This document shows, piece after piece, positions 1 through 9,078 of a stretch of DNA of 64,000 bases (position 1 is the stretch's first letter; each line of letters begins with the position of its first letter). The notes under the pieces were generated by a model. It was not told where the DNA came from, did no database searches, and saw only the letters and a list, made by a program, of their open reading frames with translations. The position numbers and the translations under genes were made by a program. Where the stretch lies: NCBI GenBank assembly GCA_910574195.1, contig CAJTBF010000015.1, positions 38,035-102,034 of the forward strand, read 5' to 3'. This stretch comes from Lachnospiraceae bacterium (lineage in GTDB: Bacteria > Bacillota > Clostridia > Lachnospirales > Lachnospiraceae).

Positions 1-462
1 TGTTTTGTCATTTCTGGCCATTTTCACCGTTTTGGCAATCCGCCGCTCCAGAATCTCCAAATCGGAAAAAATCAGTTCCAGATTGATGGTCTCAATGTCC
101 CGCAATGGATTGATACTGCCGTCCACATGCACAATATTACTGTTCTCAAAACACCGTACCACGTGCACAATAGCATCCACTTCCCGGATATTGGCAAGGA
201 ACTGATTCCCCAATCCCTCTCCTTTCGATGCGCCTTTTACTAACCCTGCAATATCTACAAATTCAATCACCGCCGGTACAATCTTTTTCGTGTGATACAT
301 CTCCCCCAGCACATCCAGCCGATGATCCGGCACCGTCACCACTCCCACATTCGGATCAATGGTGCAAAACGGATAATTGGCGGATTCCGCTCCTGCCTTT
401 GTCAGAGAATTAAATAACGTACTTTTTCCCACATTGGGCAATCCTACAATACCTAGTTTCAT
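1..462 (-). CDS. ychF: Ribosome-associated GTPase/ATPase YchF, N-terminal part
   Basis: The minus strand from an ATG at 462 encodes [17 protein letters not shown], the P-loop that opens every YchF/OLA1 protein, followed by the switch region [21 protein letters not shown]. YchF is an Obg-family P-loop NTPase that prefers ATP and binds ribosomes. It is thought to act in translation and stress control. The gene runs off the left edge of the window, so only about 154 of roughly 365 residues are present. An AGGAGG sequence (complement of 473-480) lies at good distance from the start. Identity is secure; the C-terminal TGS domain is not visible. Confidence 0.94.
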   Translation of the reverse strand, partial: MKLGIVGLPNVGKSTLFNSLTKAGAESANYPFCTIDPNVGVVTVPDHRLDVLGEMYHTKKIVPAVIEFVDIAGLVKGASKGEGLGNQFLANIREVDAIVHVVRCFENSNIVHVDGSINPLRDIETINLELIFSDLEILERRIAKTVKMARNDKT

Positions 463-528
463 ATTCTGTCATTTCCTCCTACATATACTCTTTTTCTGAC
501 ATCAACTCCAGGAAGCCTGTACCATACT

Positions 529-1188
529 TTACGGCATATCCCTGGTCTCCATCAGGATCACCTCGCCCAGTGGAAAGGAGATCTCCACCTCATCCTCCAC
601 AAATTCATTACTGACGCACAAACTGTCAAAAGGCGTCAGGGTATGATGATGCAATGGGTATTTCGCTCCTTTTATGTTAAAGTCTCTCACCGTTCCTCCC
701 AATGGAAATACCGAAAAATAAGGGCCGAACGCCTCTTCTTTTTTCAGCACAATACTCTGATTCAGCAGACGGATCCGGTTATACCCATCCTGAATCCATG
801 CTTGTGCCCCGGCATCCAACGCAATCTTCAAACATTGCACATTGGACCAGAAATGATCCATCCGGTTTCCGGTAGCCCCCAGAATCAAAATTTGTTTTCG
901 GCGGAGATCCAGGCAAAGGCGCAGGGCAATCTCCGTGTCGGAAGCATCCTTTACCGGATTGAACCTGCGAATCGGAATGTTCGCCTCCTGCTGGTAATAG
1001 GAAAGAACTTCCGACGGCGCGCTGTCAAAATCCCCCACAATATAATCCGGTTGAATCTGATGTTCATACAGAAACAGTAATCCCTTATCTACCCCTATAA
1101 TAAATTCCGTCTCTTCTTCTTTCAAAATCCGCAAAACCAATTCTTCTTCCAGCACTCCCCCGCTGACGATCACCGTACGTTTTCCCAT
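529..1188 (-). CDS. thiN: Thiamine pyrophosphokinase
   Basis: This 219-residue protein matches thiamine pyrophosphokinase, which transfers pyrophosphate from ATP to thiamine to make the cofactor TPP. Visible landmarks are GVDKGL, the DYIVGDFDS motif that binds metal and ATP near residues 48-56, KDASDTEIAL, and LGATGNRMDH around residue 103. The length is normal for the bacterial single-domain enzyme. The start is supported by GGAGG eight bases upstream. It lies 3' of rpe and rsgA in the same direction, a common order in Lachnospiraceae, where a salvage kinase follows the PASTA kinase operon. No TPP riboswitch precedes it. Confidence 0.92.
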   Translation of the reverse strand: MGKRTVIVSGGVLEEELVLRILKEEETEFIIGVDKGLLFLYEHQIQPDYIVGDFDSAPSEVLSYYQQEANIPIRRFNPVKDASDTEIALRLCLDLRRKQILILGATGNRMDHFWSNVQCLKIALDAGAQAWIQDGYNRIRLLNQSIVLKKEEAFGPYFSVFPLGGTVRDFNIKGAKYPLHHHTLTPFDSLCVSNEFVEDEVEISFPLGEVILMETRDMP

Positions 1189-1267
1189 GCATTATGCCTC
1201 CACAAACTATTTCTGCTCACGCCACAGGCGGAAACAAAAACCGGCAGGGACCACAAAACTTCTATTT

Positions 1268-1942
1268 TTATTCCCTGCTTTTCCTATATTCTTTAAATAT
1301 CTCCATATACTGTGAAATATTTTCGGAAATATCTCCCCGGAAAACCGACGAACCCGACACAATCACGTTGGCCCCCGCATCCAGAACTTCCCGCACATTG
1401 TGCAGATAAATTCCGCCGTCCACTTCCAGATCCGCTTCCCGGCCGCGTTCCTGTAACAGCTCTTTCAATCTCCGTATTTTACCCAAAGATTCCGGAATGA
1501 ATGCCTGTCCGCCCAGTCCCGGTTCCACGGACATAATCAAAAACAATTCCGCCTGTTCCAGATAGGGCGTAAGCACTTCCACCGGTGTCTGCGGTTTGAT
1601 CGTGATTCCTGCTTTCATGCCTGCCTCATGGATCTGATTCAGCGTCCCTTGCAGATCTTTGCATGCTTCATAGTGCACATTTAAAATATCCGCACCTGCT
1701 TTTCGAAAGCTTTCCACATACCGCTGTGGTTTCTCAATCATCAGATGCACATCCATCACCAGATCTTCGCTCTCCCGAATGGATGCCAGCACTGGCATTC
1801 CAAAAGAAATGTTCGGTACAAACATCCCGTCCATCACATCAAAATGAATGTATTTTGCGCCTCCTTTTGCACAGAGATGCATCTGTTCTCCCAGATTTTT
1901 AAAATCAGCCGCCAGTATCGACGGCGCCAAGATCGGTTCCAT
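1268..1942 (-). CDS. rpe: Ribulose-phosphate 3-epimerase
   Basis: A TIM-barrel enzyme of 224 residues that interconverts ribulose 5-phosphate and xylulose 5-phosphate in the pentose phosphate pathway. The sequence opens with LAPSILAADF and carries the metal-binding HFDVMDGMFVPN, the DVHLMIEKP segment, SVEPGLGGQAF and the phosphate-binding DGGI and GSSVF loops. All are hallmark motifs in the right order. AGGAGG lies upstream of the ATG. It sits between rsgA and thiN in one transcriptional direction. Function is not in doubt. Confidence 0.96.
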   Translation of the reverse strand: MEPILAPSILAADFKNLGEQMHLCAKGGAKYIHFDVMDGMFVPNISFGMPVLASIRESEDLVMDVHLMIEKPQRYVESFRKAGADILNVHYEACKDLQGTLNQIHEAGMKAGITIKPQTPVEVLTPYLEQAELFLIMSVEPGLGGQAFIPESLGKIRRLKELLQERGREADLEVDGGIYLHNVREVLDAGANVIVSGSSVFRGDISENISQYMEIFKEYRKSRE

Positions 1943-1998
1943 GTTCTGCTTACTCCTCCTTGTTCTGCCATTCCCGTTTTATTGTTCTAACTCTCTTG

Positions 1999-2035
1999 GT
2001 TACTACTCACGGCCTGGGAGACTGTGAATCGTAAC
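1999..2035. repeat. Short palindromic interspersed repeat, copy 1
   Basis: A 37-base near-palindrome bounded by GTTAC and GTAAC fills most of the gap between rsgA and rpe. Its core CTCCCAGGCCGTGA (reverse complement of this strand) and its ends recur at 48571-48607, with about 32 of 37 positions identical by eye. It can fold as a hairpin in RNA of either strand. It may be a repeat-element remnant or serve as an intra-operon processing or termination structure. Confidence 0.5.
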
Positions 2036-2056
2036 TTCTATTGCTCTTATTTCCAC

Positions 2057-2935
2057 TCAGTATTTCTTCTTTTCTTTCAGTTCCTGATACATTGCCACAT
2101 AATTTTCGTATCGGCTTTTGGAAAGTTTCCCCTGTTCCAACGCCTCCTTCACTGCACACCCCGGCTCGTGTATATGATCGCAGCCACAAAAATGACAATG
2201 TCCTTCATAGGGTGCAAACTCCCGGAAACAGAACTTCAACTCTTTTTCTTCGTAATCCCGGACATAGAGAGAACTAAACCCCGGCGTATCCATGATATAA
2301 GAATATTCTCCCAGCGGAATCAACTCCGAATGCCTTGTCGTGTGTTTTCCTCTTGCAATCTTCTCACTGATACTGCCCGTCTCCATCTGTACTTCTGTCT
2401 GTAAAGAATTGATCAGAGACGACTTTCCCACCCCTGAGGGGCCGGCAATCACCGTTGTTTTTCCCTTCAGCATCCCGCGAATCTGTTCTACGTTTTCCTG
2501 TGTATGCACACTGATTAGAAAAAGCGGATAGCCGCATCCGCCATAGATCTGTTCCAACTCTTCCAGATCCTGTTCGTCTGCAATATCCTTCTTGTTAAAG
2601 CAGAGCAACGCCGGGATTTTCTTACTTTCCATTGTCACAAGAAATCGATCCAGCAAATTCAAATGTGGTTTTGGATCTGTCACGGCGAACACCACAAGCG
2701 CCTGATCTATATTCGCCACAGCCGGGCGGATCAGTTCATTCCTCCTTGGCAAAATCTGCTCCAGATTCCCCGTCTTTTCCGCCTCATCCAGAATCTCAAT
2801 CTCTACCTCGTCTCCAACCAGCGGTTTCTTCTTTTCTTTCCGGAAGATTCCTCTCGCCTTACACTCATAAAGGCCGGATCCCGCTACGTGGACGTAGTAG
2901 AATCCGGCGATTCCTTTCATAATTTTTCCTTTCAT
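2057..2935 (-). CDS. rsgA: Ribosome small-subunit-dependent GTPase A
   Basis: RsgA (YjeQ) is a circularly permuted GTPase that helps late maturation of the 30S ribosomal subunit. The 292-residue sequence has an N-terminal OB-fold (GIAGFYYVHV), then the permuted G motifs in the order G4 (FNKKD), G1 (AGPSGVGKSSLIN, about residue 165) and G3 (DTPGF), and a C-terminal zinc motif with Cys and His in CHFCGCDHIHEPGC. It begins seven bases after the prkC stop. A second in-frame ATG at 2920 has the better AAAGGA signal, so the true start may be five codons later. It lies in the prpC-prkC-rsgA-rpe-thiN group. Confidence 0.95.
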   Translation of the reverse strand: MKGKIMKGIAGFYYVHVAGSGLYECKARGIFRKEKKKPLVGDEVEIEILDEAEKTGNLEQILPRRNELIRPAVANIDQALVVFAVTDPKPHLNLLDRFLVTMESKKIPALLCFNKKDIADEQDLEELEQIYGGCGYPLFLISVHTQENVEQIRGMLKGKTTVIAGPSGVGKSSLINSLQTEVQMETGSISEKIARGKHTTRHSELIPLGEYSYIMDTPGFSSLYVRDYEEKELKFCFREFAPYEGHCHFCGCDHIHEPGCAVKEALEQGKLSKSRYENYVAMYQELKEKKKY

Positions 2936-2941
2936 TCTCTT

Positions 2942-5050
2942 TTACTCTGCAGAATAATCATTCTCCGCATCGCCCCCATCTCCGGAATTTCCGGGATCTG
3001 ACGGTTCCGGCGGTTGTACCGGCGTCGTCTGCTCCGGTCCCATACTGATTACAAAACCTATGGAAGTTCCCTGCTCTACCTGCCCGCTGGCAGTCTGGGA
3101 AATCACATATCCGGCCGTTACCGTACTATGGTACTGATATTCCACCACATACCCTACCAGACCTTTATCGCCGAGTTTTTTCATTGCCTGCTCTTCCGTC
3201 AGACCTGACAGATTGGGCACATCTACCATCTTGGGCTTCGGTCCTTTACTCAGCACATAACTCACCACAGTGCCTTTCTCTACTTTCTTTCCGGGCTTCG
3301 GATCCTGGGACATAATCACACCCGCCTCATACCGGTCGCTGTAATCTTCCCCGGACACGCTTCCGCCAAGCCCCGCCGCTGCCAGCGCCGCATCCGCTTC
3401 TGATTGAAAATGTCCTACCAGTTCCGGTACTTCTACCTTTTCCGCTCCTGTACTTACATACATCTTTACTTTGGTTCCTTCCTCTACCTCCGTTCCCGCA
3501 CCCGGATCCGTAGAGATCACTTTGCTGGCTTCCACGTTATCATCGCTCTTATAATCCACCAGCACAACCAGGCCGCTCTCCTCCAACATCTGCTGGGCTT
3601 TGGCCTCATCCTGTCCGGCCACATTCGGTACCTGTACTTTATGGATTTCTTTTCCCGTACTCACCACAACTTTGATCTCGGTATTCTTATCCACCTCGGT
3701 CCCTTTTTCCGGATTCTGCCTGATAACTTCCCCTTTCTCAAATTCGTCCGAAGCCTCTCTGCCTTCCACAATATATCCCAGATTCCGCTTGGAAAGCGCC
3801 TTCTTCGCTTCTTCTTCCGTCATTCCTTCCAGATCCGGCACTTCCACTTTGGCAGCCTCTTCCTCCTTTTGTAAAGGATTGGAGAAGGACTTGAAGATCC
3901 CCGTAGCTTTTCCTACCATAAACAGCAGTACAAAAGCAATGATCACCGCAGCGACGGCCATCAGAATCTTCATGATCCTCTTTGTACTGTCATTGACACC
4001 GTCTCCGTCCGGGCCCCCATACCTCCGGTCATAATCATAATCTTCATCCTCATAGTCATCCATATAATCTTCTTCATACCCATCCTGGCCGTCATAGTCG
4101 TCCTCATAATCATCCCCGTACCCATCCTGGTACATCTGATTCTGCAGACGACGCTGTTCTTCCTCCGACATCACGACGGTTTCATCGCCCTCCGGCACAT
4201 AGTCCGGATTATCCACAAAATCTCCGTCCGGGTCAACCAACGAATGCTTCAGGTCATCTAATAATTCCTGGCAATTCTGATAACGGCGCGCCGCACTTTT
4301 CTGCGTACATTTCAGAATAATGCACTCCAGGCTATATGGAATATCCGGCACTTCTTTCACCGGGGACTGGATCTCTTCCTGCAGATGTTTGATGGCCACC
4401 GTCACCGTGGAATCCCCGTCGAACGGCACATGTCCCGTCACCATCTCATACATGGTAATCCCCGCAGAGTAAATGTCACTTTTCTCATCCACAATACCGC
4501 CCCGGGCGTGTTCCGGCGAAGTATAATGTACGGATCCCATCACATTCGTACTGATCGTATTCGTAGAAGTGGTCGCCCGGGCAATCCCAAAATCCGTCAC
4601 CTTTACTTTTCCGTCTTTTGAGATAATGATATTCTGCGGTTTAATATCCCGGTGAATAATATGATGGCTGTGTGCCGCCTGAATTCCGGTCACCATCTGA
4701 ATGGAAATACTGATGCATTCCTTTGGCGATAACTTTTCTTTTTTCTCAATATAATCCTTTAACGTGATGCCTTCCACAAGTTCCATGACCATATAATACA
4801 GCCCGCGGTCCTGCCCCACATCGTACACATTCACCACATTGGGATGCATCAGCCCGGCTGCTGCCTGCGCCTCACTCAAAAACTTCTGGATAAATACTTC
4901 GTCCGAACGGTAATCGCTTTTTAAAACTTTAATTGCCACATACCGATTCAGCTTGTGGTCTTTCCCCCTATATACTTCCGCCATGCCGCCGGTCCCCACC
5001 GGATCCAGAATCTCATAGCGTTTCCCTAAAATCACACCTGGTTTTAACAT
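2942..5050 (-). CDS. prkC: PASTA-domain serine/threonine protein kinase
   Basis: A 702-residue membrane kinase of the PrkC/Stk1/PknB family, which senses cell-wall fragments and lipid II and phosphorylates targets in cell-wall growth and dormancy. The N-terminal kinase domain shows GTGGMAEVYRG, the catalytic loop HRDIKPQN and DFGIA. A strongly acidic Asp/Tyr-rich juxtamembrane stretch follows (about residues 300-350), then one membrane helix near 360-385. Four extracellular PASTA repeats follow, each opening with a VPxLxG-like motif (VPDLEG, VPNVAG, VPELVG, VPNLSG). The C-terminus is Pro/Gly-rich. It overlaps prpC by seven bases, which implies translational coupling with its phosphatase. Confidence 0.97.
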   Translation of the reverse strand: MLKPGVILGKRYEILDPVGTGGMAEVYRGKDHKLNRYVAIKVLKSDYRSDEVFIQKFLSEAQAAAGLMHPNVVNVYDVGQDRGLYYMVMELVEGITLKDYIEKKEKLSPKECISISIQMVTGIQAAHSHHIIHRDIKPQNIIISKDGKVKVTDFGIARATTSTNTISTNVMGSVHYTSPEHARGGIVDEKSDIYSAGITMYEMVTGHVPFDGDSTVTVAIKHLQEEIQSPVKEVPDIPYSLECIILKCTQKSAARRYQNCQELLDDLKHSLVDPDGDFVDNPDYVPEGDETVVMSEEEQRRLQNQMYQDGYGDDYEDDYDGQDGYEEDYMDDYEDEDYDYDRRYGGPDGDGVNDSTKRIMKILMAVAAVIIAFVLLFMVGKATGIFKSFSNPLQKEEEAAKVEVPDLEGMTEEEAKKALSKRNLGYIVEGREASDEFEKGEVIRQNPEKGTEVDKNTEIKVVVSTGKEIHKVQVPNVAGQDEAKAQQMLEESGLVVLVDYKSDDNVEASKVISTDPGAGTEVEEGTKVKMYVSTGAEKVEVPELVGHFQSEADAALAAAGLGGSVSGEDYSDRYEAGVIMSQDPKPGKKVEKGTVVSYVLSKGPKPKMVDVPNLSGLTEEQAMKKLGDKGLVGYVVEYQYHSTVTAGYVISQTASGQVEQGTSIGFVISMGPEQTTPVQPPEPSDPGNSGDGGDAENDYSAE

Positions 5051-5787
5051 ATACTCACCTCATCTGTAAACGGTTCTGTCAGCACGACTCCGATATTGTC
5101 CGTGCCGCCGTTTTCCTTTGCTGCCGCTACAAGGGACGTTCCTGCTTCCACGATGTCCCTTCCCCCCTGCACAATATGGAAAAGTTCTTCATCTTCCACC
5201 ATATTGCTGAGACCGTCTGTACACATCAATATAATGTCCCCCTTTTTCAGACGATGCTCGTAAAAATCAACCTCCACACTGTCTTTCGCCCCGATGGCCC
5301 GGGTAATGATATTCTTATCGGGATGATTCTTTGCCTCCTCCGGCCGGATTCCTCCAAGACGGACCATCTCCTCCACCAGGGAATGATCCTTCGTCAACTG
5401 GGTAATTCCCTGATTGATCAGATACAGACGACTGTCGCCCACATTGGCAAAATACATCATCTGACGAATGATTGTCGCCACCACGATTGTGGTTCCCATC
5501 CCTTTCAAATGTGGATCTTCGGAGGCCTTTTTGATAATCTCCGTATTCGCTTTCTTGATTGCCGAAACCAGTGCTTTCTCTACATCTTCTTCCTTACTCT
5601 GCCCCAGTTCTTTACGCAGAACCTCCACCGTATATTTGGAAGCGTAGTCTCCTGCCTGATGTCCGCCCATCCCGTCCGCAACTACAAACAAATTCGGAAG
5701 AGTTCCCACGGGATTGTCCGTGGTATAGACATAATCCTGATTCACCTGTCTTACCATTCCTACATCAGTGATTGAAAACGTTTTCAT
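5044..5787 (-). CDS. prpC: PP2C-family protein phosphatase
   Basis: A 247-residue metal-dependent PP2C phosphatase (PrpC/Stp1) that reverses PrkC phosphorylation. Motifs seen are VRQVNQDY near residue 13, VVADGMGGHQAGDYAS (metal-binding Asp and Gly), GTTIVVA, NVGDSRLYL, the LMCTDGLSNM segment and GGTDNIGVVL at the end. All metal-binding aspartates expected of the family are present. The ATG has GGAGGG upstream. The gene overlaps rlmN by four bases on one side and prkC by seven on the other, so rlmN-prpC-prkC are likely one transcript. Confidence 0.96.
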   Translation of the reverse strand: MKTFSITDVGMVRQVNQDYVYTTDNPVGTLPNLFVVADGMGGHQAGDYASKYTVEVLRKELGQSKEEDVEKALVSAIKKANTEIIKKASEDPHLKGMGTTIVVATIIRQMMYFANVGDSRLYLINQGITQLTKDHSLVEEMVRLGGIRPEEAKNHPDKNIITRAIGAKDSVEVDFYEHRLKKGDIILMCTDGLSNMVEDEELFHIVQGGRDIVEAGTSLVAAAKENGGTDNIGVVLTEPFTDEVSIC

Positions 5788-6830
5788 GCCTTCCCTCCTC
5801 CGTTCTGCACATAACTTCTTCGAAGCTGACCGCAGGCACCATCAATATCTGCACCCATTTCTCTTCTTATAGTAACATTTATTCCACTTTTTTCAAGTTT
5901 ATTTTTGAAATTCTGTGCAATTTTCCGATCCGGCTTTTGAAAATTCCGTTCTTTGATCGGATTGACCGGTATCAGATTCAGATGACAATTTCTCTCTTTC
6001 AGGACAAAAATCAATGCCTCCGCATCCTTTTCCGTATCATTGATTCCATGCACCAGACTATATTCAAATGTAATCCGCCGTCCGGTCTCCCGAAAATAAT
6101 CATCGCATGCTATCAGTAAATCCGAAAGTTTATACTGATTTGCAATCGGCATCAATTGTGCTCTCTTTTCCTGTGTGGCGCCATGCAGGGAAATGGCCAG
6201 TGTGATCTGCAGATGTTCCTTTGCCAGTTCATACATTTTCGGAATGATCCCGCAGGTTGAAATGGTCACATTTCGTTGACTGATGTGCAGTCCATGTTCT
6301 CCTGTAAGAATCTGCAAAAACACCAGCAGATTTTCATAATTGTCCAGAGGCTCACCGGTTCCCATCACAACCACATTGGATACCCGCTCTCCGGATTGCT
6401 TCTGTATCTGGTACACCTGTCCCAACATCTCGGAGGCCGTCAGATTCCTCTCCAGCCCGCCGATCGTAGATGCGCAAAAACGGCAGCCCATCCGGCAGCC
6501 CACCTGGGAAGAAATACAGACGGAATTCCCATGTTTATAGGGCATCAGCACACTTTCCACCACATTCCCGTCCCCAAGACGAAACAGAAATTTCCTGGTT
6601 CCATCCAGGCGGGACTCCTGACATTCCAACATAGAGACCGGCGCGATCTGCCAGGATGCTTCCAACTGACTGCGCAGTTCCTTTGAAAGATTTGTCATCT
6701 CCGAAAAAGAATCCGCCAACTTCACATGTAGCCATTCATAGATCTGTTTTGCACGAAATGCTTTTTCTCCCTGTATCTCCATTTCCCTGTGCAATTGTTC
6801 ATATGTATATACACGTATGTCCTTTTTCAT
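5784..6830 (-). CDS. rlmN: 23S rRNA (adenine2503-C2)-methyltransferase
   Basis: RlmN is a radical-SAM enzyme that methylates A2503 of 23S rRNA (and A37 of some tRNAs). The 348-residue protein has the CxxxCxxC iron-sulfur motif in QVGCRMGCRFCAS and MGTGEPLDNY for SAM binding. It also has the paired cysteine chemistry of the family (STCGIIP and the C-terminal DGACGQL). Length is typical. Its stop overlaps the prpC start in an ATGA arrangement. The order rsmB-rlmN-prpC-prkC is widely conserved in Firmicutes. Confidence 0.97.
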   Translation of the reverse strand: MKKDIRVYTYEQLHREMEIQGEKAFRAKQIYEWLHVKLADSFSEMTNLSKELRSQLEASWQIAPVSMLECQESRLDGTRKFLFRLGDGNVVESVLMPYKHGNSVCISSQVGCRMGCRFCASTIGGLERNLTASEMLGQVYQIQKQSGERVSNVVVMGTGEPLDNYENLLVFLQILTGEHGLHISQRNVTISTCGIIPKMYELAKEHLQITLAISLHGATQEKRAQLMPIANQYKLSDLLIACDDYFRETGRRITFEYSLVHGINDTEKDAEALIFVLKERNCHLNLIPVNPIKERNFQKPDRKIAQNFKNKLEKSGINVTIRREMGADIDGACGQLRRSYVQNGGGKA

Positions 6831-6915
6831 GTCTCATTTCCCATAATTCTGTTTGTTTTTGTTCTTGTTTCTCTACTTGTTTGTTTTTGTTCCTGCTTCT
6901 TCAATAAAAACAAAT

Positions 6916-8271
6916 TCAGGCTCTCTGTAAGACTGCCAGAAAGAACCCGTCGCTCTGATGAATCCCCGGCAGAAGCTGCAGACATCCGTCCTCCTGCACA
7001 TCCTGCATCAATTCTGCACAAAGGTTCCCCCGGATATCTTTTAGTGTATATTCGGGATATTTTTCCAAAAACCAATGTACATTATCCATATTTTCCGCCG
7101 GATGAATCGTACAGGTACTATACACCAGCGTTCCTCCCGGTTTTACATAGTTCTGCACTGTGGATAAAATTTCCTGCTGCAGTTTCTTCAGTCCGAAAAT
7201 ATCCTCTTCTGTCACTCTATATTTCAAATCCGCTTTTTTCCCCAGTACCCCCAGACCGGAACAAGGCAAATCCGCAAGGACAATATCCGCCTTTTTCATG
7301 GAATTCCCGTCCAAAATCCTGGCATCCTGCTGTATGGCCCGTATATTGGTCAGTCCCATCCGTTCGATATTCTCCTGAATCAGCCCTACCTTATATGCTG
7401 TCAAATCCCTGGCTTCCACTCTTCCTGTCCCGTTTAGTTTTTCCGCCATATGAACCGCTTTCCCGCCGGGCGCCGCACATACATCAAATACAAGATCTCC
7501 TTCTTTCACGCCTGCCACTTCACAAATCAACATAGAACTGACATCCTGTACCATAAATTCCCCTTTTCGAAAACTCTCCAGTTCTCCCAAAGAATCATAG
7601 CCTGCTATATAAAATGCATAGGGAAGATAAGGGTGCGGCGTAATCTGTACCCCTTCTTTCTTCAACATGTTTCTAAATTCCCCCGCGTCTTTGTCCGCTC
7701 CTTTGGACAAGTTCCGGCGAATCACCAACGATTTCTCCTGACAGAATGCCTCCAACATCCGTTCCACTGTCTGCCTGTCATAATCGGAAAGCCATTGTTT
7801 CAAAATCCACATCGGCATGGAATATTGTATCGACAAGCCTTCAAGCGGATCTGCCGGATATTTTACCTGCGCTAACTTCCTTGCCGTATTCCGCAACACT
7901 CCGTTGACAAACCCCCGCAGACTGCCAAATCCTTTTTTTATAGCCAGTTTCACGGCCTCGTTACAAACCGCAGAATCGGGAACCGTATCCATATATTTTA
8001 ACTGATAGACTGCACTTCGCAAAATATTCCGAATGACCGGTTTCATTTTCTCCACTTTTACACTGGAAAATTGATTCAATATATAATCCAGCTCCAGTAG
8101 ATGCTCCAGCGTCCCTTCCGTCACTCTTGTAATAAAAGCACGTTCTTTTTTGTCCAAATACTGATATTTTTGCAGTACATCCCGCAGAATAAGATGACTG
8201 TATGCCCCCTTCTCCGTCACTTCCAGAAGTATCCCAAGCACCAGTTCCCGTTCATTGTCTGATTTTTTCAT
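6916..8271 (-). CDS. rsmB: 16S rRNA (cytosine967-C5)-methyltransferase
   Basis: A 451-residue RsmB/Sun protein that makes m5C967 in 16S rRNA. The N-terminal about 140 residues are the NusB-like RNA-binding helical domain (ending in KKGFGSLRGFVNGVLRN). The Rossmann methyltransferase domain follows, with VFDVCAAPGGKA for SAM, DLPCSGLG, and the catalytic cysteine in YSTCTIHPAEN. It lies between the zinc peptidase and rlmN with an 85-base gap to the latter. Family and specificity are supported by length, the NusB domain and gene order. Confidence 0.95.
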   Translation of the reverse strand: MKKSDNERELVLGILLEVTEKGAYSHLILRDVLQKYQYLDKKERAFITRVTEGTLEHLLELDYILNQFSSVKVEKMKPVIRNILRSAVYQLKYMDTVPDSAVCNEAVKLAIKKGFGSLRGFVNGVLRNTARKLAQVKYPADPLEGLSIQYSMPMWILKQWLSDYDRQTVERMLEAFCQEKSLVIRRNLSKGADKDAGEFRNMLKKEGVQITPHPYLPYAFYIAGYDSLGELESFRKGEFMVQDVSSMLICEVAGVKEGDLVFDVCAAPGGKAVHMAEKLNGTGRVEARDLTAYKVGLIQENIERMGLTNIRAIQQDARILDGNSMKKADIVLADLPCSGLGVLGKKADLKYRVTEEDIFGLKKLQQEILSTVQNYVKPGGTLVYSTCTIHPAENMDNVHWFLEKYPEYTLKDIRGNLCAELMQDVQEDGCLQLLPGIHQSDGFFLAVLQRA

Positions 8272-8295
8272 ATGCGCCGCCTCTCCGCTTATTCG

Positions 8296-9000
8296 TCAGT
8301 CTCTTCTTCTTTGTCCCCCGATCAAAATAAGACGCAGAAGCTGCAAAATAGAAGACGCTGCACCTGCCACATATGTCAACGCCGCCGCACTTAAGACCGC
8401 CCTCGTCTGCTTCACTTCCTCCGCCCGAAGCATTCCCGTCTTTTCCAATACTTTTACGGCACGGTTGGAGGCATTGAATTCCACCGGAAGCGTCACAATC
8501 TGAAACAATACGGCCGCCGAAAACAATAGAATTCCCAGATCAATCAAAAGCAGCGCCGCATCACTTTTGATCAGAAAACCAATCAGAATCAACGGCCAGG
8601 CCAGAGAAGACCCCAGATTCGCAACCGGAACAAGCGCGCCCCGAATCTGCAGCGGCGCGTACCCGGCCGCATGCTGCAGCGCATGTCCGCACTCATGGGC
8701 CGCCACTCCGATTGCCGCCACGGAAGAAGAATGATAAGTAGAATCCGACAGACGCAGAACTCTGCTTCTGGGATCATAATGATCTGTCAGATTTCCCGCT
8801 GTATGCTGCACCTGCACATCATAAATTCCGTTTACACGCAAAATTTTCTCCGCCGCCTCCCGGCCGGTCAGCCCGCAGACACTTTTCACCCGGGAATACT
8901 TCCGAAACACTCTGTTTACGCGGGAAGATGCCAACATACAGATGACCACACCGATCAATACAAGTATATACGTAGAATCAAATCGATAATAATACATCAC
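8296..9000 (-). CDS. Membrane zinc metallopeptidase, YugP family
   Basis: A 234-residue protein of the neutral zinc metallopeptidase_2 (YugP-like) family. It has an N-terminal membrane helix (YILVLIGVVICMLAS), the zinc motif HECGH within VAAHECGHALQHA near residue 120, and two further hydrophobic segments (residues about 140-180 and the C-terminus). Substrate is unknown. In Clostridia it often lies between rsmB and fmt, as here, which argues for a general cell-envelope or quality-control role. AGGAGG precedes the ATG by five bases. Confidence 0.87.
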   Translation of the reverse strand: MMYYYRFDSTYILVLIGVVICMLASSRVNRVFRKYSRVKSVCGLTGREAAEKILRVNGIYDVQVQHTAGNLTDHYDPRSRVLRLSDSTYHSSSVAAIGVAAHECGHALQHAAGYAPLQIRGALVPVANLGSSLAWPLILIGFLIKSDAALLLIDLGILLFSAAVLFQIVTLPVEFNASNRAVKVLEKTGMLRAEEVKQTRAVLSAAALTYVAGAASSILQLLRLILIGGQRRRD

Positions 9001-9078
9001 TGCCTCCTGATTTATAGTATATATGCATTATATATCCATATATCCACAAAGTTAGTTCCTTATAAAATCCGGCTGGTT